This document shows positions 1 through 6,818 of a stretch of DNA of 10,857 bases, piece by piece. Numbering within the stretch: position 1 is the stretch's first letter; every line of letters starts with the position of its first letter. The translations under genes and the position numbers were made by a program. This stretch comes from an uncultured Eubacteriales bacterium. GTDB taxonomy: Bacteria; Bacillota; Clostridia; Oscillospirales; Oscillospiraceae. Under the pieces are notes generated by a model. It ran no database searches, was not told where the DNA came from, and saw only the letters and a list, made by a program, of their open reading frames with translations. The stretch spans positions 1 through 10,857 of the forward strand of contig USAC01000074.1 in the NCBI GenBank assembly GCA_900552475.1, read 5' to 3'.

Positions 1-60
1 CCCCCCCGCGGCGGCGCCCCCGGCGGGCGCCCCCCGGGCCCCCCCCCCCGCGCCTCCCAC
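1..60. other. C/G homopolymer-rich low-complexity stretch
   Basis: The first 50 or so bases consist almost only of C and G, with runs of seven, five and eleven C residues, unlike the balanced GC-rich sequence that follows. No feature can be assigned to it. Its position at the very start of the window suggests a contig end or poor-quality base calls, although a real GC-rich tract cannot be excluded. Confidence 0.6.
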
Positions 61-331
61 TTCCTCGAAACCGCCTCGCTTCATCCGCCACTGGCGGCGC
101 AGGAATAGAGACGATCCTACATTTCGTGCCCCGTGCAAAGCACTCCCAAACGCGTGGTACGCACCCCAACGACCTCCGCGGCGCGGGCGCGCAGAAGGAT
201 TCTTAAACCATAGATTTAAGCGGCGTTCTTTGGGTACTCTCTTTCGCCGAAGAAAGAAAGTACCCCGCCGGAGGCATGCATAGGCTGTTGCCCTCGCCGC
301 CGAAAATTTTGCCGAAATTTTTCAAAACCGG
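61..331. other. Gene-free intergenic stretch
   Basis: No start codon with a ribosome binding site opens a plausible gene here on either strand. One forward frame stays open from the window edge to a stop at 281-283, but its translation is arginine- and proline-rich with no recognisable domain, so I do not call it. The stretch contains a short palindrome (CCGCC-ACT-GGCGG, 85-97), a small CTTAAA/TTTAAG inverted repeat near 212-230, and the longer hairpin at 221-270 that is listed separately. Confidence 0.6.
221..270. repeat. Long palindromic hairpin element (possible interspersed repeat)
   Basis: Left arm 232-245 (GGGTACTCTCTTTC) pairs with right arm 252-265 (GAAAGAAAGTACCC) at 13 of 14 positions around a six-base loop. 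An outer CGGCG/CGCCG stem (221-225 with 266-270) closes the structure, with a TTCTTTG-type bulge on the left side. There is no T-run after it, so it is not an intrinsic terminator. The purine-rich/pyrimidine-rich arms containing GTAC plus CTTTC resemble palindromic intergenic elements found in many copies in some bacterial genomes; that comparison is from memory and was not searched. Confidence 0.5.
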
Positions 332-360
332 TTCACAATTTTCTCCGGGTGTGTTACAGT
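332..360 (+). promoter_or_regulatory. Candidate sigma-A promoter of the aconitase-idh operon
   Basis: A TTCACA -35 box (332-337, five of six consensus bases) lies 17 bases before a TACAGT -10 box (355-360, four of six). The -10 is preceded by TG at 352-353 with one base between, giving an extended -10. Transcription would start near 367, leaving a leader of about 45 nt. A TATATT at 370-375 matches the -10 consensus better but has no acceptable -35 upstream. Confidence 0.5.
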
Positions 361-377
361 AAAGTGGAATATATTTT

Positions 378-394
378 CAGGGGGACTCCCCCTG
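378..394 (+). promoter_or_regulatory. Leader hairpin just upstream of the aconitase ribosome binding site
   Basis: CAGGGGG (378-384) pairs perfectly with CCCCCTG (388-394) around an ACT loop, giving a seven-base-pair GC-rich stem ending six bases before the AGGAGG at 401-406. In the predicted transcript it would fall within the short 5' leader. It could stabilise the mRNA or modulate ribosome access. It lacks the CAGUGN loop of an iron-responsive element. A regulatory role is inference. Confidence 0.4.
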
Positions 395-413
395 TATCAC
401 AGGAGGCTAACAT

Positions 414-2663
414 ATGATTCAGCTCACTGACCACGGCATCTTTCTCGTTGACGGCGAGGTGCGCGACAGCGCACCCGTCTCCGCGCAGGAGGCCCGGCAG
501 CAGACCATGGCCTGGAACATCCTGCAGGCGCACAATACATCCGGCGACCCGGAGCATCTGAAGGTCCGCTTCGATGCGATGGTGTCCCACGACATCACCT
601 ATGTCGGCATCATCCAGCAGGCGCGCGCGTCCGGGATGAAGGAGTTCCCGATTCCCTACGCGCTGACGAACTGTCACAACAGCCTGTGCGCCGTGGGCGG
701 CACGATCAACGAGGACGACCACATGTTCGGCCTGTCCGCCGCAAAGAAATACGGCGGCATCTATGTCCCCGCTAACCAGAGCGTCATCCACTCCTACGCC
801 CGCGAGGAGCTGGCCCGCTGCGGCGGCATGATCCTCGGCTCCGACTCCCATACGCGCTACGGCGCGCTCGGCACGATGGCCGTGGGCGAAGGCGGCCCGG
901 AGCTTGCCAAGCAGCTGCTGAAAAACACCTGGGACGTGAACATGCCCAAGGTTGTGCTCGTCTATCTCACCGGCGCGCCGCGCCGCGGCATCGGCCCGCA
1001 CGACGTGGCCATCGCCCTCGTCAAGGCGACGTTTGAGAGCGGCTTTGTCAACAACTGCGTGCTCGAGTTCGCCGGCCCCGGCATCAAGAGCCTGCCCATC
1101 GACTTCCGCAACGGCATCGACGTCATGACGACGGAGACGACCTGCCTGTCCTCCATCTGGGAGACGGACGAGACGACCCGCGGCTTCTTCGCCGCGCACG
1201 GCCGCGAGCAGGACTATACCGAGCTGCACCCCGGCAAGACGGCTTGGTACGATAAGCTCATCACCATCGACCTCTCGAAGGTTGAGTCCATGATCGCCCT
1301 GCCGTTCCATCCGTCGAACGCGTGGACGATCCACGAGTTCCTCGATAACGCCGAGGAGATCCTCGCGCAGGTGGAGCAGGACGCGAAGCGCCGCTTCCCC
1401 AAGGCGCACCCGCACCTGACCGATAAAGTGCGCGACGGCGGCGTCTGGGCGGATCAGGGCGTGATCGCGGGCTGCAGCGGCGGTCTGTTCGACAACATCA
1501 CCGAGGCCGCCGACATCATCCGCGGCAAGTATACCGGCAGCGGCGCGTTCAGCTTCGACGTGTACCCGACGTCCGTGCCCGTGTCGCTCGAGCTGATGCG
1601 CATCGGCGCGACGGCGGAGCTGCTCGAGTCCGGCGCGATCATCAAGCCGAGCTTCTGCGGCCCCTGCTTTGGCGCGGGCGATGTGCCCGCCAACAACGGC
1701 CTGTCCCTGCGCCACACGACGCGCAACTTCCCGAACCGCGAGGGCTCCAAGCCCGGCGAGGGGCAGTTTGCGGGCGTGTGCCTGATGGATGCGCGCTCCA
1801 TCGCCGCCACGGCGGCAAACGGCGGCCGCATCACCGCCGCGACGGACGTGGACTACACCCCCGTCCACCACGACTACCACTTCGACAAGTCCGTCTACGC
1901 CAACCGTGTGTACTACGGCTTCGGCAAGGCCGACCCCTCGGTCGAGCTTGTCATGGGCCCGAACATCACCGACTGGCCCAAAATGTACCCGCTGAGTGAG
2001 AATCTGCTCGTGGAGCTTGCCGCCGTCATCCATGACCCGGTCACGACGACTGACGAGCTCATCCCCTCCGGCGAGACGTCGTCCTACCGCTCGAACCCCC
2101 TGCGCCTTGCGGAGTTTACGCTCAGCCGCCGCGTGCCGGAGTATGTCCCGCGCGCCAAGGAGATCGCGAAGCAGGAGGCGGCGCGCCGCGCAGGCGACGT
2201 GCCCGCGCACCTGCATGATGTGCTCGAGCGCGTGGGGGATGCCGCGGCGCTCGCCGAAAGCACGCAGTTCGGCTCCGCCGTGTTTGCCAACAAGCCCGGC
2301 GACGGCTCCGCCCGCGAGCAGGCGGCCTCCTGCCAGAAGGTGCTCGGCGGCTTTGCCAACGTCTGCTACGGCTTCGCCACGAAGCGCTACCGCTCCAACT
2401 GCATCAACTGGGGCATCCTGCCCTTCACCATCGACGAGGGGACGCCGTTTGACTATCAGAGCGGCGACTGCCTGTTCGTGCCCGGCATCCGCGCGGCAAT
2501 CGAGGCCGGCGAGGAGGACATCCCCGCCAAGGTTATCTGCGCCGACGGCGGCGTCCACGATCTGCTGCTGCACGTCCGCGGCCTGACGCAGGATGAGAAG
2601 GAGATCATCCTCGACGGCTGCCTGATGAACTACTATGCCGCCCGGATGGGAGATAAGGAGTAA
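414..2663 (+). CDS. Aconitase-superfamily hydratase (probable aconitate hydratase)
   Basis: This 749-residue protein belongs to the aconitase superfamily, which isomerises citrate to isocitrate through cis-aconitate using a [4Fe-4S] cluster. Visible motifs are SDSHT at residues 143-147, a first cluster cysteine in AGCSGG (C354), and the paired cluster cysteines CGPC (C415 and C418), which correspond to the three ligands of mitochondrial aconitase. The C-terminal swivel domain has GDGSAREQ (R634), equivalent to the GSSREHAA active-site segment, followed by a NCINWGILPF stretch. The overall sequence is divergent from classical AcnA/AcnB and is closer to the group annotated simply as hydratase (YbhJ-like, about 750 aa); that assignment is from memory. 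The start at 414 is supported by AGGAGG at 401-406, seven bases upstream. Isocitrate dehydrogenase follows after seven bases, which strongly supports a citrate/isocitrate role over another hydratase substrate. Confidence 0.88.
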   Translation: MIQLTDHGIFLVDGEVRDSAPVSAQEARQQTMAWNILQAHNTSGDPEHLKVRFDAMVSHDITYVGIIQQARASGMKEFPIPYALTNCHNSLCAVGGTINEDDHMFGLSAAKKYGGIYVPANQSVIHSYAREELARCGGMILGSDSHTRYGALGTMAVGEGGPELAKQLLKNTWDVNMPKVVLVYLTGAPRRGIGPHDVAIALVKATFESGFVNNCVLEFAGPGIKSLPIDFRNGIDVMTTETTCLSSIWETDETTRGFFAAHGREQDYTELHPGKTAWYDKLITIDLSKVESMIALPFHPSNAWTIHEFLDNAEEILAQVEQDAKRRFPKAHPHLTDKVRDGGVWADQGVIAGCSGGLFDNITEAADIIRGKYTGSGAFSFDVYPTSVPVSLELMRIGATAELLESGAIIKPSFCGPCFGAGDVPANNGLSLRHTTRNFPNREGSKPGEGQFAGVCLMDARSIAATAANGGRITAATDVDYTPVHHDYHFDKSVYANRVYYGFGKADPSVELVMGPNITDWPKMYPLSENLLVELAAVIHDPVTTTDELIPSGETSSYRSNPLRLAEFTLSRRVPEYVPRAKEIAKQEAARRAGDVPAHLHDVLERVGDAAALAESTQFGSAVFANKPGDGSAREQAASCQKVLGGFANVCYGFATKRYRSNCINWGILPFTIDEGTPFDYQSGDCLFVPGIRAAIEAGEEDIPAKVICADGGVHDLLLHVRGLTQDEKEIILDGCLMNYYAARMGDKE

Positions 2664-2670
2664 GATATTC

Positions 2671-3885
2671 ATGGAAAAGATCAAGATGGTAACTCCTCTG
2701 GTGGAGATGGACGGCGACGAGATGACCCGCGTCCTCTGGAAGATGATCAAGGACGAGCTGATCTGCCCGTTCGTCGACCTGAAGACGGAGTATTATGACC
2801 TTGGCCTGCTGCACCGCAACGAGACGGAGGATCAGGTCACGGTGGACGCCGCGAACGCCACGCGCCGACTGGGCGTGGCCGTCAAGTGCGCGACCATCAC
2901 CCCCAACAAGCAGCGCATGGAGGAGTACCCTCAGCTCACGCAGATGTGGAAGAGCCCGAACGGCACGATCCGCTCCATCCTCGACGGCACCGTGTTCCGC
3001 GCGCCCATCCTGATCGACAGCATCCACCCTGTGGTGAAGAACTGGAAAAAGCCCATCACCATCGCCCGTCACGCCTACGGCGACGTGTACCGCAGCGTCG
3101 ATCTCTACACAACCGAGCCCGGCACCGCGACGCTGACGTTCAAGGGCGAGAGCGGCGCGGTGCAGTCCGTCGTCGTGCAGAAGGTGGACGGCCCCGCCGT
3201 CTGGCAGGGGCAGCACAACAAGGAGGGGAGCATCCGCTCCTTCGCCCGCGCGTGCTTCCAGTACGCCATCGACACGAAGCAGGATCTGTGGTTCTCCACG
3301 AAGGACACGATCGCCAAGGTCTATGACGGCGAGTTCAAGCGCGTGTTTGAAGAGGAGTTCGAGACGTATAAGGCGAAGTTCGACGAGCTCGGCATCACCT
3401 ATTTCTATACGCTGATCGACGACGCGGTCGCCCGCGTGATCCGCTCGGAGGGCGGCTTCATCTGGGCCTGCAAGAACTACGACGGCGATGTGATGAGCGA
3501 CATGGTCTCCACCGCCTTCGGCAGCCTTGCCATGATGACCTCCGTTCTCGTCGCGCCCGACGGCACGACCGAGTACGAGGCCGCGCACGGCACCGTTACG
3601 AAGCACTACTATAAATACCTCAAGGGCGAGCAGACCTCCACGAACCCGATGGCGACAATCTTCGCCTGGACGGGCGCGCTGCGCAAGCGCGCCCAGCTCG
3701 ACGGCCTGCAGGACCTCGAGCAGTTTGCGGATCGGCTCGAGCAGGCGTGCTTCACCACGCTCGGCGAGGGGACAATGACGAAGGATCTCGTCGGCCTTGT
3801 CGACGAGGGCGTCGAGGCCCACGCCGTGACCTCCGCGGAGTTCATCGCCGCGATCCGGAAAAACCTTCAGTCTCTTCACTCATAA
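2671..3885 (+). CDS. icd: NADP-dependent isocitrate dehydrogenase, homodimeric eukaryote-like type
   Basis: The 404-residue enzyme oxidatively decarboxylates isocitrate to 2-oxoglutarate with NADP reduction in the cytoplasm. It matches the type II homodimeric family (about 400-415 aa) and not the E. coli Icd type. Key motifs are KCATITP near residue 72, the substrate-binding WKSPNGTIR segment (93-101), IARHAYGDVYR with R133, LIDD with metal ligand D250, and KNYDGDVMSD with D273 and D277. The coenzyme segment AAHGTVTKHYY has lysine where human IDH1 has the 2'-phosphate-binding arginine 314, a conservative change compatible with NADP use. I chose ATG 2671 because ATAAGGAG at 2653-2660 lies ten bases upstream; an in-frame ATG at 2635 would overlap the upstream gene and lacks a ribosome binding site. 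It is co-transcribed with the aconitase. The stop codon is inside the left arm of a 13-bp hairpin. Confidence 0.95.
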   Translation: MEKIKMVTPLVEMDGDEMTRVLWKMIKDELICPFVDLKTEYYDLGLLHRNETEDQVTVDAANATRRLGVAVKCATITPNKQRMEEYPQLTQMWKSPNGTIRSILDGTVFRAPILIDSIHPVVKNWKKPITIARHAYGDVYRSVDLYTTEPGTATLTFKGESGAVQSVVVQKVDGPAVWQGQHNKEGSIRSFARACFQYAIDTKQDLWFSTKDTIAKVYDGEFKRVFEEEFETYKAKFDELGITYFYTLIDDAVARVIRSEGGFIWACKNYDGDVMSDMVSTAFGSLAMMTSVLVAPDGTTEYEAAHGTVTKHYYKYLKGEQTSTNPMATIFAWTGALRKRAQLDGLQDLEQFADRLEQACFTTLGEGTMTKDLVGLVDEGVEAHAVTSAEFIAAIRKNLQSLHS

Positions 3886-3905
3886 GGGCGCTGCCCTTAT
3901 GAGTG
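3877..3905. repeat. Perfect 13-bp stem-loop spanning the icd stop codon
   Basis: CACTCATAAGGGC (3877-3889) is an exact inverted repeat of GCCCTTATGAGTG (3893-3905), with only a GCT loop. The icd stop codon TAA (3883-3885) is part of the left arm. No T-run follows, so this is not a standard intrinsic terminator. It may block 3' exonucleases or form the edge of the repeat cluster that continues downstream. Confidence 0.6.
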
Positions 3906-3930
3906 GAAGGGGTTTCGCTGCGCTCTGCGC

Positions 3931-4041
3931 CACGGCTGGCTATGCCAGCCTGTGACGCTCGTTCCGCGCAAAGAGTTTTTGCGGCGTACACGCCGCCGCA
4001 AAAAACGGATTTCATCTTATTCGCGGCTTGTGAGCCGCGAA
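3931..4041. repeat. Cluster of three further inverted repeats in the gene-free interval
   Basis: The gene-free interval between icd and the methyltransferase holds three stem-loops in a row. GGCTGGC/GCCAGCC (3934-3940 with 3944-3950) can be extended by CAC/GTG with one bulged base. TTTTTGCGGCG/CGCCGCAAAAA (3976-3986 with 3994-4004) forms 11 bp. TTCGCGGCT/AGCCGCGAA (4020-4028 with 4033-4041) forms 9 bp around TGTG. With the 3877-3905 hairpin this makes four perfect stems in 165 bases. The density suggests a composite REP-like or MITE-like element, or a structured 3' UTR; copy number was not checked. Confidence 0.5.
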
Positions 4042-4067
4042 CGCTGTGAGACATTTTGAGAATTCGC

Positions 4068-4107
4068 AAAAGCCGGTCGGCCGCGTCTGCGGCCGGCCGG
4101 TTTTTTT
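4068..4107 (+). terminator. Rho-independent terminator of the aconitase-icd operon
   Basis: A 12-bp stem of CCGGTCGGCCGC (4073-4084) with GCGGCCGGCCGG (4089-4100), containing one U-G wobble, closes on a GTCT loop and is followed directly by seven T residues (4101-4107). The AAAAG before the stem can extend pairing with the T-run. It lies about 180 bases after the icd stop and 26 bases before the next promoter, so it separates the two transcription units. Confidence 0.9.
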
Positions 4108-4132
4108 GCGCAGGCGAGGGAAAAACAGGCGG

Positions 4133-4161
4133 TTGACGCTCCATATCATTTATTGTATAAT
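4133..4161 (+). promoter_or_regulatory. Strong sigma-A promoter of the methyltransferase-ecf-truA operon
   Basis: TTGACG (4133-4138, five of six) and TATAAT (4156-4161, six of six) are separated by the optimal 17 bases. Transcription would start near 4167-4169. This places the ATG at 4173 only a few bases from the 5' end, and argues that translation starts at the downstream ATG at 4194, which has a GGAGG ahead of it. Confidence 0.85.
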
Positions 4162-4193
4162 AAACTGATTTAATGTGCGGAGGTATACCCTTT

Positions 4194-5057
4194 ATGTGGA
4201 TCGCGGATGGCTGGAAGGATTATGAGCTGCTGGACTGCGGCGGCGGAGAGAAGCTGGAGCGCTGGGGCAAGCAGATTCTCGTGCGCCCGGATCCCCAGGC
4301 AATCTGGGAGACGGAGCACAGAAACCGTGGCTGGCGCATGGCGGACGCGCGCTACAGCCGCTCGTCGACGGGCGGCGGGCACTGGGACAAGAAAAAGCTC
4401 CCCGAGAGCTGGCCCGTCCGGTATAAGGAGCTGACGTTTCAGGTCAAGCCCATGAACTTCAAGCACACGGGGCTCTTTCCCGAGCAGGCCGCGAACTGGG
4501 ACTTCGCCATGGAGCAGATCCGCGCGGCGGGGCGTCCCATCCGCGTGCTGAATCTCTTCGCCTACACCGGCGGCGCGACGGTCGCCTGCGCGAAGGCGGG
4601 GGCGTCGGTGTGCCATGTGGACGCGGCGAAGGGCATGGTCGCCTGGGCGAAGGAGAACGCCAGATGCTCCGGTCTTGCCGAAGCGCCGATCCGCTGGATC
4701 GTGGACGACTGCGCGAAGTTCGTCGAGCGGGAGATCCGCCGCGGCAAGACGTACGACGCCATCATCATGGACCCGCCGAGCTACGGCCGCGGCCCCGGCG
4801 GCGAGGTGTGGAAGCTCGAGGAGAACCTCTATCCCTTCGTGAAGCTCTGCGCCCGGGTGCTGTCGGATCAGCCCCTGTTCGTCATTCTCAACAGCTATAC
4901 AACCGGCCTCGCCCCGTCCGTGCTGGGCTACATCCTGCAGCTGCTCGTCGGCAAAAAGTTCGGCGGGCGCGTGACGTGGGATGAGCTGGGCCTGCCTTGC
5001 ACCGATTCGGGCATGGCGCTGCCCTGCGGCGCGACGGGCCGCTGGATGTGCAGATAA
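4194..5057 (+). CDS. Class I SAM-dependent methyltransferase, RlmI-like
   Basis: This 287-residue protein carries a Rossmann-fold methyltransferase domain of the type found in 23S rRNA cytosine-C5 methyltransferases such as RlmI (PF10672-like). The SAM-binding motif I is LNLFAYTGG at residues 119-127, the acidic motif II residue is in the following VCHVDAAKG strand, and motif IV is DPPSYG at residues 193-198. It is shorter than RlmI (about 395 aa) and lacks the N-terminal PUA domain, so its exact target is unknown; rRNA is likely, but I cannot name the position. ATG 4194 is chosen over the in-frame ATG at 4173 because GGAGG (4179-4183) lies ten bases before 4194, whereas 4173 is almost at the predicted transcript end and has no ribosome binding site. 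It is first in the operon, 29 bases ahead of ecfA1. Confidence 0.85.
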   Translation: MWIADGWKDYELLDCGGGEKLERWGKQILVRPDPQAIWETEHRNRGWRMADARYSRSSTGGGHWDKKKLPESWPVRYKELTFQVKPMNFKHTGLFPEQAANWDFAMEQIRAAGRPIRVLNLFAYTGGATVACAKAGASVCHVDAAKGMVAWAKENARCSGLAEAPIRWIVDDCAKFVEREIRRGKTYDAIIMDPPSYGRGPGGEVWKLEENLYPFVKLCARVLSDQPLFVILNSYTTGLAPSVLGYILQLLVGKKFGGRVTWDELGLPCTDSGMALPCGATGRWMCR

Positions 5058-5086
5058 ATCACCCTTTCATAAGAAAAGAGAAGCCA

Positions 5087-5947
5087 ATGCAGACAATGAT
5101 TGAAACAAAAGACCTCACCTTTGCCTACCCGGCGGAGGAGGGGGAGGAGCCCCGCGCCGCGCTGAAGGACGTGAACGTCTCGATTGAGCGGGGCAGCTTC
5201 GTGGTGGTGCTGGGGCACAACGGCTCCGGCAAGTCCACGCTGGCAAAGCATATGAACGCCGTGCTCCTGCCCTCGGGCGGCGCGGTGTATGTCGAGGGGA
5301 TGGACACGCGCGACGAGGCGTGTCTGCTCGAGATCCGCCGCCGCGTCGGCATGGTATTCCAGAATCCGGATAACCAGATCGTCGCGAACGTGGTGGAGGA
5401 GGACGTCGCCTTCGCGCCGGAGAACCTCGGCGTACCGTCGGAGGAGATCCGCCGCCGCGTCGACGACGCGCTCACCGCCGTCGGGATGGAGAAGTTCACG
5501 CGTCACGCGCCGCACCTTCTCTCCGGCGGACAGAAGCAGCGCGTGGCCATCGCGGGCGTGATCGCGATGGAGCCGGAGTGCATCGTCCTCGACGAGGCGA
5601 CCGCCATGCTCGACCCCGTCGGGCGGCGCGAGGTGCTCTCAACCGTCCACCGGCTCAACCGCGAGCGGGGGATCACGGTCGTGCTCATCACGCACCACAT
5701 GAACGAGGCGCTCGAGGCCGACCGCGTGATCGTCATGAACGACGGCGAGCAGGTGCTCGACGGCCCGCCGCGCGAGATTTTCCGGCGCGTGGAGCAGCTG
5801 CGCGCACTGGGGCTCACCGTGCCGGACACGGTGGAGCTGCTGTATGAGCTGAATCAGGAGGGGATGGATCTGCCGCTGGACGCCATCTCCGTGGAGGAAT
5901 GTGCCCGCGCCATCTGCCAGGCGTTTGACGGCGCGGAAGGGAAGTAA
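5087..5947 (+). CDS. ecfA1: ECF transporter ATPase EcfA1
   Basis: This 286-residue ABC ATPase is one of the two nucleotide-binding subunits of an energy-coupling factor transporter, which drives uptake of vitamins or transition metals through exchangeable S components. Walker A is GHNGSGKST (43-51), the Q-loop lies in VFQNPDNQ, the signature is LSGGQKQR (from 145), Walker B is IVLDEA (166-171) and the switch histidine is H203 in LITHH. The FQNPDNQ loop and the DEATAMLDP form are characteristic of EcfA1 rather than EcfA2. ATG 5087 has only a weak purine-rich site (AAGAGAAG) upstream; in-frame ATG 5096 is an alternative that loses three residues. Upstream in-frame ATG 4997 would overlap the methyltransferase by 61 bases and is rejected. 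The TTG start of ecfA2 follows four bases after the stop. Confidence 0.95.
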   Translation: MQTMIETKDLTFAYPAEEGEEPRAALKDVNVSIERGSFVVVLGHNGSGKSTLAKHMNAVLLPSGGAVYVEGMDTRDEACLLEIRRRVGMVFQNPDNQIVANVVEEDVAFAPENLGVPSEEIRRRVDDALTAVGMEKFTRHAPHLLSGGQKQRVAIAGVIAMEPECIVLDEATAMLDPVGRREVLSTVHRLNRERGITVVLITHHMNEALEADRVIVMNDGEQVLDGPPREIFRRVEQLRALGLTVPDTVELLYELNQEGMDLPLDAISVEECARAICQAFDGAEGK

Positions 5948-5951
5948 GCCA

Positions 5952-6818
5952 TTGGAACCGATTTTGAAAATAGAGAACCTGACCCATACCTACAGCGCCG
6001 GGACGCCCTTCGAGCGCCGCGCCGTGGACGGGGTGAATCTGGAGGTCGCACCGGGGGAGTTTCTCGGCGTCATCGGCCACACCGGGTCAGGCAAATCCAC
6101 GTTTATCCAGCACCTCAACGGCCTGCTGCGCCCGACGGAGGGGCGCATCCTGCTCGAGGGGCGCGACATCTGGGCCGAGCCGAAGAAGATCCGCCGCGTG
6201 CGCTTCGAGGTGGGGCTGGTGTTCCAGTATCCGGAGTATCAGCTCTTTGAGGAGACGGTCTATAAGGACATCGCCTTCGGCCCGGGCAACATGGGCCTTT
6301 CGAAAGACGAGATCGACCGCCGCGTGCGCGAGGCGGCGGAGCTGGTCGGCCTGAGCGAGGACATGCTCGCCCAGTCGCCCTTTGAGCTCTCCGGCGGACA
6401 GAAGCGCCGCGTGGCCATCGCGGGCGTGATTGCGATGGAGCCGAAGGTGCTCATCCTCGACGAGCCGACGGCGGGGCTTGACCCGCGCGGCCGCGAGGCC
6501 GTGCTCGCGCAGATCCGCGCCTATCACGAGCGCCGCGGCACGACTGTCATCCTCGTCAGCCACAGCATGGAGGAGATCGCCCGCAACGCCGGGCGTATCG
6601 TCGTGTTCTGCGATTCGCATATTCTCATGCAGGGTACCCCGCGCGAGGTGTTCGCCCGCGCGGAGGAGCTGGAGCGCGTGGGGCTCGACGTGCCGCAGGT
6701 GACGAAAATCGCCGGCGAGCTGCGCCGCCGCGGCCTGCCGATCGACCCGGCGGTCTATACCATTGAGGATCTCAAGGCCGAGCTGCTGACCCTGAAAGGG
6801 GGGCATGCGGCATGCTGA
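5952..6818 (+). CDS. ecfA2: ECF transporter ATPase EcfA2
   Basis: This 288-residue subunit is the second ATPase of the ECF module and pairs with EcfA1 as a heterodimer. Walker A is GHTGSGKST (42-50), the signature is LSGGQKRR (from 146), Walker B is LILDEP (167-172) and the switch histidine is H204. The segment FQYPEYQLFEETV after the Q-loop is diagnostic of EcfA2. No ATG is suitably placed: the in-frame ATG at 5901 lies inside ecfA1. I therefore use TTG 5952, which gives MEPILKIENLTHTY, aligned with the usual EcfA2 N terminus, with GGAAGGGAAG at 5935-5944 as ribosome binding site. The stop overlaps the ecfT start (ATGCTGA, 6812-6818), suggesting translational coupling. Confidence 0.94.
   Translation: MEPILKIENLTHTYSAGTPFERRAVDGVNLEVAPGEFLGVIGHTGSGKSTFIQHLNGLLRPTEGRILLEGRDIWAEPKKIRRVRFEVGLVFQYPEYQLFEETVYKDIAFGPGNMGLSKDEIDRRVREAAELVGLSEDMLAQSPFELSGGQKRRVAIAGVIAMEPKVLILDEPTAGLDPRGREAVLAQIRAYHERRGTTVILVSHSMEEIARNAGRIVVFCDSHILMQGTPREVFARAEELERVGLDVPQVTKIAGELRRRGLPIDPAVYTIEDLKAELLTLKGGHAAC

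Noticed and set aside
2..283. Forward frame open from the window edge to the stop at 281-283
   Set aside because: The product would be proline- and arginine-rich without any recognisable motif and would run through the C-run tract and the 221-270 palindrome. I see no support for coding.
378..394. Iron-responsive element in the aconitase leader
   Set aside because: The loop is three bases (ACT) and the stem has no bulged C or CAGUGN loop, so the defining IRE features are absent.
354..2750. 798-codon open frame on the minus strand opposite the aconitase gene
   Set aside because: Its translation is rich in Arg, Ala, Val, Gly, Asp and His with no domain, while the plus strand encodes a full aconitase. 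Long antisense frames are expected from the C/G-ending codons of GC-rich genes; the same applies to the minus-strand frames opposite icd, ecfA2 and the propeller gene.
3877..3905. Hairpin at the icd stop as an intrinsic terminator
   Set aside because: The stem is perfect, but the following bases are purine-rich (GAAGGGG) with no T-run; the true terminator is at 4068-4107.
3842..4144. 100-codon minus-strand frame across the icd tail, hairpin cluster and terminator
   Set aside because: It runs through the intrinsic terminator and all of the inverted repeats and has no domain. It is best explained as a spurious reading of the repeat region.
4173..4196. Methyltransferase start at ATG 4173
   Set aside because: It lies within a few bases of the predicted transcript start, has no ribosome binding site, and the GGAGG at 4179-4183 serves the next in-frame ATG at 4194.
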